Part shown: piece by piece, positions 58,215 through 64,000 of the stretch
Layout: every line of letters begins with the position of its first letter
How positions within the stretch are numbered: the stretch's first letter is position 1
Assembly: GCF_030867095.1 (NCBI RefSeq)
Contig: NC_081833.1
Span: 72,855,395-72,919,394, forward strand
Origin: Alligator mississippiensis
Lineage: Eukaryota; Chordata; Crocodylia; Alligatoridae
Length of the DNA stretch: 64,000 nucleotides
Direction: 5' to 3'
The notes under the pieces: generated by a model
Database searches by the model: none
What the model was told of the DNA's origin: nothing
Seen by the model: the letters and a program-made list of their open reading frames with translations, nothing else
Made by a program: the position numbers and the translations under genes

Positions 58215-58340
58215 ACTCATAGTAGCAATGGTATCTTTTATTAGACCAACAAGATATTTGCAAAAAAAAAAAATCTTTCATTGCAAGCTTTCGGGCACAA
58301 ACACCCTTCATCAGGCATTGGAGAAAAGATTGTAAAAGTT
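58215..58340 (+). repeat. Copy of the TATCTTTTATTAGACC repeat family with hammerhead-like core
   Basis: 'GGTATCTTTTATTAGACCAA' is followed by an A run and 'TTGCAAGCTTTCGGGCACAA' with 'ACACCCTTCATCAGGC'. On the minus strand this reads CTGATGA (58308-58314), a short GGG/CCC stem and GAAA (58289-58292), then GCTTGCAA. This is the best-preserved copy of that region in the window. Confidence 0.85.
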
Positions 58341-60911
58341 CTCCTGGGTAGAAATGAAAGTTCATATTTGGTTCTTAACATTTGAAAAAAAACCCCCCAA
58401 ATACTCATAGGACTAAGTTAAGGCATGAGCACATTTTTATTTTTGAGTTATAATTTTTTTTTTCTGTATAGCAGTAGGGTAAAAACCACTGTTACAGATT
58501 TATTGTGGTGGCACTTACTGGTCAGAAAACAGATACCTGCATTTCTCCCCGACAAGAAGTACTGACTTCTACCAACAGCAGACTCTGTATATCAGATAAG
58601 AAATGCAAGAAAGGAGAAATATAGCAATGCACTCTTAATCAGATCAGGTCCAGTAATAAACCAACTCAAAAGCTTTGCAAAATTACCATTGATTGGAAGT
58701 TGATACACCGATATTGGTGAGATCATGGTTGTCATGGGAGAATGGGCCTATGTCGCCCAGCCCAGCCCTTGTGCTATCTGTCATTGGCTACCGCCTATAA
58801 AGTGAAAGCAGTTTTATTGCACTTCTTCTTTGCCGACAATCTCAAATGTTGGGATGAGGAGGTGGTGTCTCTGGAATATATCTGAAACCGTGAAGGTGCT
58901 AGATGTCATACCATTTCCCATGCTTTTTAAATGTAAAGAATATCGAATCATTCATTGCCTCTCTCTGCCTGGATAATGAAATGAATCTAGGTGCTCAAAC
59001 ACTGTGGCTGTGACGGCGTTTTAAATACACAGGTAGAGTAGAAGAGATTTTCTATTTACATAGCAAGTGGCAGCATGTCGGGTGTAAATGCTTCACCAGG
59101 GCTGGATAAGCTGCCTATCACCTGGCGCACGCAGCTCAAGTCATTGGTGTGAATTCAGTGCGTTACACGTTGCTCGTCAAAGCACAGCTTCTTTGCAACG
59201 GGCAGGCGGTTGACAGAGCGCTGTCATCGTGTGAGCACGCTTGTCAGGACTGACGTCACAGCATTTCAACCCGTATTAACGCCGAGCTGCAGTTGATAGA
59301 TCAAAGTGCTGCTTAGTGTCTCAATGTGAGAGCATTGGCAATAGAATAAAGTCTCTTTCTTTCTAGAAAAGGTGGTGGTATAACTTAGTTGTCAATATGC
59401 TTTCAAAATACTGTGGCTCATTGTCTCCTGCAGTTTCCTGAAAGGATAAAAGTAGGAATGACTTCAGACTGTCCAGAAGAGCTTTTAAAGAGACCTGGCG
59501 ACCTGGCAGGGTGCATTTATTCAATGCAAAAGTGCTGCTGTGGGCAACGTTAAATGCAGCAGGGTTTCGAATGAAGCTTTACAGCAAATCCAGGGTAATA
59601 TTGATTAATATTGATGGCTCCGCACCACTACAGATAAGGAAAAATTTTGGTCTGAGTGTCTTTTCCTTTACAGCATGAGATACAATAATCTGAAGAGGTT
59701 CATCCTCGATTGGCGGGAAACTAGCAGTTGTAGCGCACTGGCCTGGAGAAAACAGGGTATGTGAAAGTGTACAGAAATTGCAGGTAATGTAGGAGTGTTT
59801 TTCACTCATTTTTTGTCTATCAGTGTTTCAAAGCGAATAGAAATGTATAACGAGTCGTTCACAAGTATTCTGGCTGACTTGTGGGAAACCAGTACCAGAT
59901 CCTGAAGGTCTAATTTGGTTTTTACTCAATTCTTCGTCCCACCCCATCACCCCAGGTCACATCCTGCTTTCCCAGCGGCATAAATCTGGGGAGCAGAATT
60001 TGGCCTAGACCGAGTCAGGACTTCAGACCGAGACGCCTGGTTATACTCTTTAAATCAGTATTTCTGGACGGGTTTTTTTTTTTTTGCCTTCAGTATACAT
60101 GGTTGCAGCTGTCTACTTCAGTAGCAGCTATTTACTGAAGGGAAGATTGTGCCTGATGGTATTTCAGGAGCATATGTTACCCATAATCTCATATAAAAGT
60201 CATATGGATGTTGTTGGGAGCTGTGTGTGTGAAATGAGGGTAGAATATTTTGTGATATGCTTCAGTGGGTACCTGAATGGTCCCTTAAGGCTAAACTATA
60301 CATGTCCTATTATTGTGGCATTTAGAGAAAAGCCCTGCTGGAAAACTTGGGTTTCATTGCCTTTCCATTAGAAACCGGTTTGGCGATAAGCATATTTGCA
60401 ACGTATAGTGAACATTTTTGGTGAGGCAGTACGACTCGCGTGCTTCTTGCTACACCTCAAGGAGCGAAGAGATTTGTCTAAGTCTCCCGTCTCAGTATCT
60501 GAACAGATGCTGTTTAATAAAGTGAAAGGAAAAAAGTGGAAGGGGAGAGGGAGGGGGAGAAAATGCTTCAGTCCGATATGAAGAGCAGGAGCAGATAAGT
60601 GAGCACTTCGAGATATCAGGGTAAACAAAGCTTGACTTAAGGGTCTAATAAGGGCCTTATCAGCTGAGAAGGCCTGATAGAGGAAAATTAGCAGCTTTTT
60701 ATGGGCTTCCTAGTAATGTTTTTTTTCTGCAACAAGTACTTCTTTCACGGTGGCTTTTGTTTCAAGTAAGGAAGCGGTTACAAAATGTGCAAGCGTCAAG
60801 AATCGTTCGGTCGTATGTGACACCTCTTTATATTCTGGAAGATAAGGTGATCACATAAGCAGTGGGGTGAATGCTTGGACTCACTGGATCTGAAATTCCT
60901 CCTTTTATAAC
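58341..60911. other. Non-coding stretch; CRE palindrome at 59251
   Basis: No gene was recognised. The full cAMP-response palindrome TGACGTCA is at 59251-59258, in a locally CpG-richer unique segment of about 300 bp (59040-59340). A T run lies near 60072-60085 and a purine-rich tract near 60525-60562. Confidence 0.4.
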
Positions 60912-61020
60912 AGGACTTGTAGTAGAGATGCTATCTTTGATTAGACCTGCGAGATTTTTGCAAAAACTAAAAAACTAAAAAAAAATAATCTTTAATTGCA
61001 TTTGTTTGTTTGTTTTTTAA
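60912..61020 (+). repeat. Diverged copy of the TATCTTTTATTAGACC repeat family
   Basis: 'GCTATCTTTGATTAGACC' and 'AGATTTTTGCAAAAACT' followed by 'ATCTTTAATTGCA' align block by block to 58225-58285, with a longer A-rich centre. The upstream words 'GGACTTGTAGTAGAGATG' also match 'GGACTCATAGTAGCAATG' of that copy. Confidence 0.7.
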
Positions 61021-61444
61021 ACCAAATCAGCTTTAGCAATGGTCGAAAGTGGGGGATGCATATAGATCAGGTCCAGTGGGCAATGACTGCATTGCTTTCT
61101 CTCTGCCTGTGAGGTGAGGTTCAGGCTTCAGATTTTGTACTGAAGGTACAAATCGATATGCAAATCCTTTTTTATGTTGAGGACAATTATCTATGTAGCT
61201 CAGGTTTTATTTGTTGGGAGTTTTCCTTTTAAAGGCAGCAATGATGACACCTATAGAGGACTTCCTAAAGGTTATAATACCTCTCTTCTCAGGATCAGAC
61301 TAACAACGTAAAGGTCTGCGTGGAAATAATGGTTGAAACTACCAGGCATGTTACATCACTCCCTAATGAATGCAACAATGATTTGCAGTCAGTACTGATC
61401 TTGGACAAGTTCAAACTAATCAACAATTAAATATTATTTTTCCA

Positions 61445-61745
61445 CTGTTCTAAATGCAGATTGTAAAAGTGACTCAGATGATGGAAACAGTTTAACATGT
61501 TTAGCTTAGCAAAATCCAGGCTGAGAGATGATATGACATCAGAAGGACAATGCTGGCATGGAAAAAAAAATGGATATAAATTGAGCCTGAATGTGTTTAG
61601 GCTGGAAATTTGAAGAACATTTCTCAGCATCAGAGGACTGAGGCTCTGAAACTGCCTGCTATTAGAAGCAGCGGGGGCAAAATCTCAACTTGATTGTAAA
61701 ATAGAGCTTGGTATTTTTAAGGATGGGATTATATGATTGTAACAG
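61445..61745 (+). mobile_element. Old CR1-type LINE, RT C-terminus to 3' UTR remnant
   Basis: On the plus strand 'AGATGATGGAAACAGTTTAA', 'AATCCAGGCTGAGAGATGAT', 'TTAGGCTGGAAATTTGAAGA' and 'TTTTTAAGGATGGGATTATA' occur in the order of the CR1 C-terminal coding region and its 3' UTR. Frames are closed and divergence is high. Confidence 0.6.
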
Positions 61746-62529
61746 GAGAGGGTAGAAGTCAAGGACCCAGCTATTCTTTCCCAGTTCTTATATTCCTTAG
61801 GGAAAGAGTTATTTTTACCATTATCAAGGACCTTGCCCATCCATCCATGCTTATTATTCTGGTTGCCTACAGAAATGTTACTATATGATGTAGCACCTAA
61901 TACCCTGCATTTGTCGCACTGCAGCCTCATCTGGCAGCTCACAACTAATAGGAAAATCAGATCCTACAGTTCCAAAACCCAGTTCCAGTTCTGATCTGGT
62001 AGCGTGCAGCTCCTAGCACCTTACCCATTAAGAGAAAGGAGACTCTTAGCAATATAGGGCCAGTGACATGTGGATGAGGTGTTTGCAGACAAAGCCAATG
62101 AATGAGTAGCACACCAGCCAATTGGTTTCAATACGAGCTCCAGAGCCCCACTGAAGGGGCCATTTGGAAAACTTGTCCCATTTTGCAAACTGTCCTAGGT
62201 GAATAAATTAAGATCAGAGTTGCCAATTCCGGAACGGTTGCCTAGGGGCAAGGAAAAAGAGTATGATCTCATTGTGCCAGTTCAGACCAGGAACACAGTA
62301 AGCTGTAGGGACTTACCTCAAGTGGTGCATTCATGGTGTGCAAGGGCAGACACCGGCTGCAGTTGGACTGAGTGCCAGCCAAGAATTTAACCACGGTCAC
62401 CATCTCTACACAACCTGGGGTGGTGCCGGATAAGGTGCTAGGTGGAGATGTGCTAAATATAAGCGATCAATCCAGCACATGATTTTTCACACTGCAGGTG
62501 ATTAACCAGCTGAAGGAATTGCTCGTGCG
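61746..62529. other. Non-coding stretch without recognised gene
   Basis: No gene was recognised. Part may be further diverged CR1 sequence. Confidence 0.45.
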
Positions 62530-62716
62530 AGTAAGTGGTGGGTTCTCTAACTCTTGAATCCTTCTCATCAGGGCTAGAGGCCTTTCTGGGACAGGTGATA
62601 GAGTCAAAGACAAGTTATAGGCTCCTTTGAAGGGGGGGTTGAATGACATCCTATGGCCTGTGCATACAGATGATCAAGGCAGGATAATCTAATAGTTCCT
62701 TCTGGCTATGAATCTG
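62530..62716 (+). mobile_element. CR1 LINE 3' UTR fragment
   Basis: 'AAGTGGTGGGTTCTCTAACT', 'GGGCTAGAGGCCTTTCTGGG', 'CAAGTTATAGGCTCC', 'CATCCTATGGCCTGTGCATA' and 'AGTTCCTTCTGGCTATGAAT' follow the order of the CR1 3' end on the plus strand. Confidence 0.8.
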
Positions 62717-62808
62717 GCCGTAATATTTATCAAACACTTTGAAAGTGTTAAGAGCTATTGGTCTATACATGCTCATTATTATAATTATCACATGATTATT
62801 TGATAGAG

Positions 62809-63023
62809 CAGTGGTTGCCAACCCTTTTTCATTTGTGGACCCCAAAAACATTTTGAATGGAAATGTGTACCCCTTTGGAAAGTTCAAATGGAAGTGTAGA
62901 CCCTTTTGAATTTAAGTGGGGGTATTCATATACTTTTGATTGATCACAGTCATCTTTTGCAGACCCCTTAGGCATAATCTGTAGGCCCCCAGGGGTCTGC
63001 ACATCACAGGTTGAAAGCCACTG
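62809..63023. mobile_element. MER5-like non-autonomous hAT element (215 bp)
   Basis: The left end CAGTGGTTGCCAACCCTT and reversed right end CAGTGGCTTTCAACCTG are inverted repeats. Flanks TGATAGAG (62801-62808) and TGAGAGAG (63024-63031) are an 8-bp target duplication with one change. Interior repeats of 'TGTAGACCCCTTTGGA'-like words are present. There is no coding capacity. Confidence 0.88.
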
Positions 63024-63454
63024 TGAGAGAGCTTTGTCTTGAGATGGGAAATTGTACCTTTTACCCCGTGCAAGTGAGAGTGAGATTAACTCCAAAATGC
63101 AAGGAGTTGCAGCCATGCTTTCTGTAGGATCGGGCTTCTGACTACGTGTAGGTCTTTGCGATGCTTACGGAAAAGAATAGGATGTCGTTGAAACCCTTAA
63201 ATCCTATGTTTTTCTTGCTTTTGTTACTTTAACATAGATTTTTGCGGTTGGATTTTGTTCCATTGCTTTTTTTTTTTTTTAATAGTACCTATAAAAAAAA
63301 AAAAAAACGAAGAAAAAAATCCCTTCATTGAAAACGTTTGAAATGTTCTCCCCTGGAAAAATAATATCCTGTAAAACAGATAGCTATGTAAACATGCAGC
63401 TGCCTAGCACAACAAGCCTGGAAGCCTGGATATGTCTTCAGATGTCATGGCAGG

Positions 63455-63560
63455 AGGAAGCCGGTGACACAGTGGCTTAATGCAGTACATTTGCAGCCCT
63501 GGGGACCGTAACAACAATCCTGGCTCCGGTGAGGTAGGGAAAATAAGTTTGGTGGTCTCA
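63455..63560 (+). repeat. Possible tRNA-derived SINE head
   Basis: 'GACACAGTGGCTTAATGCAG' resembles a pol III A box context, and 'ACAACAATCCTGGCTCCGG' a degraded B box and acceptor end as in MIR-type SINE heads. The tail is not identifiable. Confidence 0.45.
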
Positions 63561-64000
63561 TTAGGCCTCATTGCAAAAAAATTAACTGCATAATTTGGTA
63601 CAGTTGGCAGCCTTTGATCAGCAGAAGTCCAGGACTAGGGGAAAAAAAGAGAGAGAGAGGTTACTGCCAGCCAGGTCTGAGGTGCATTGGCAAAGAAGGG
63701 AAGTTTGCATAGAGCCTGTCTGTGCTGAGGCCGGTGTTAACCGTCCTTTTACTTTCATTTGCACTGACTTCTCTCACATGTTTGCAATCCAAAGCATTAC
63801 AAAAATAGCTTTGGAGCTATAAAAAAAAAGTAGAACAGCCCCCATTCCTGACATGTTTTATTGCTGTTCAGCTAAATCCCCCAAGTCCATCTTTAAATTA
63901 GGTGAATTAGAAAAGATGTAAAACTAATCAGAATACTGCTGTCTAGATACTCCTTTGTCTGAAATAGCAGAGCTTTATCTTCTGGTAAAATCATTACATG
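63561..64000. other. Non-coding stretch without recognised gene
   Basis: No gene or repeat was recognised. A 9-A run lies near 63820. Confidence 0.5.

Noticed and set aside
1-64000. Retroviral or other LTR element, or Polinton
   Set aside because: I saw no paired long terminal repeats, primer-binding site or capsid, envelope or integrase-like frame. Very decayed remnants could have been missed.

Overview
The window looks like non-coding DNA from an amniote vertebrate, most likely a crocodilian, with turtle as the main alternative. The case rests on repeats. There are many CR1 LINE tails, two of them young-looking with the 'TTAGGGTCGGAAGGGACCTC' type of 3' end I associate with crocodilians. 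There are also MIR/CORE-SINEs, small hAT elements with 8-bp target duplications, and a repeat family carrying 'TATCTTTTATTAGACCAAC'. I found no bacterial, viral or plasmid gene and no recognisable host protein-coding exon. Nearly all open frames are short and look like chance. The exceptions are a CR1 reverse-transcriptase C-terminus (minus strand, 51348-51818) and an unexplained 241-codon frame (minus strand, 42552-43277).

Layout. 1-9.6 kb: mostly unique DNA with one composite repeat at 1.57-1.93 kb (a hAT element nested in an older repeat) and a CR1 tail at 2.9 kb. 9.6-13.2 kb: a cluster of tRNA-headed SINE/MIR remnants and a TIR element with an internal perfect hairpin. 13.2-21 kb: unique DNA, a 77-bp duplicated block, an AT-rich TIR element and a MIR. 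22.2-24.1 kb and 30.7-32.6 kb: two AT-rich, repeat-poor blocks that could hold conserved regulatory DNA. 26.3-27.3 kb: a complex minisatellite with an 85-bp unit, the most striking satellite of the window. 34.5-41.7 kb: repeat fragments, a full MIR, a GC-rich hAT-like element and a tRNA-Leu-like sequence joined to a CR1 tail. 43.4-52.2 kb: simple repeats (GATA, TG/TA/CA), a hAT element, an ancient CR1 of about 1.2 kb and a CR1 nested inside another CR1. 54.8-57.1 kb: a rearranged patch with two inverted copies of one TIR element, a tandem duplication and a long near-perfect hairpin. 58-64 kb: more repeat-family copies, CR1 tails, a MER5-like hAT element and otherwise unique DNA.

The genes do not work together because none is evident; the window reads as intergenic or intronic DNA shaped by successive transposon waves. 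Its main interest is how elements interrupt, invert and chimerise one another. All family names come from memory of consensus sequences, not from a search.
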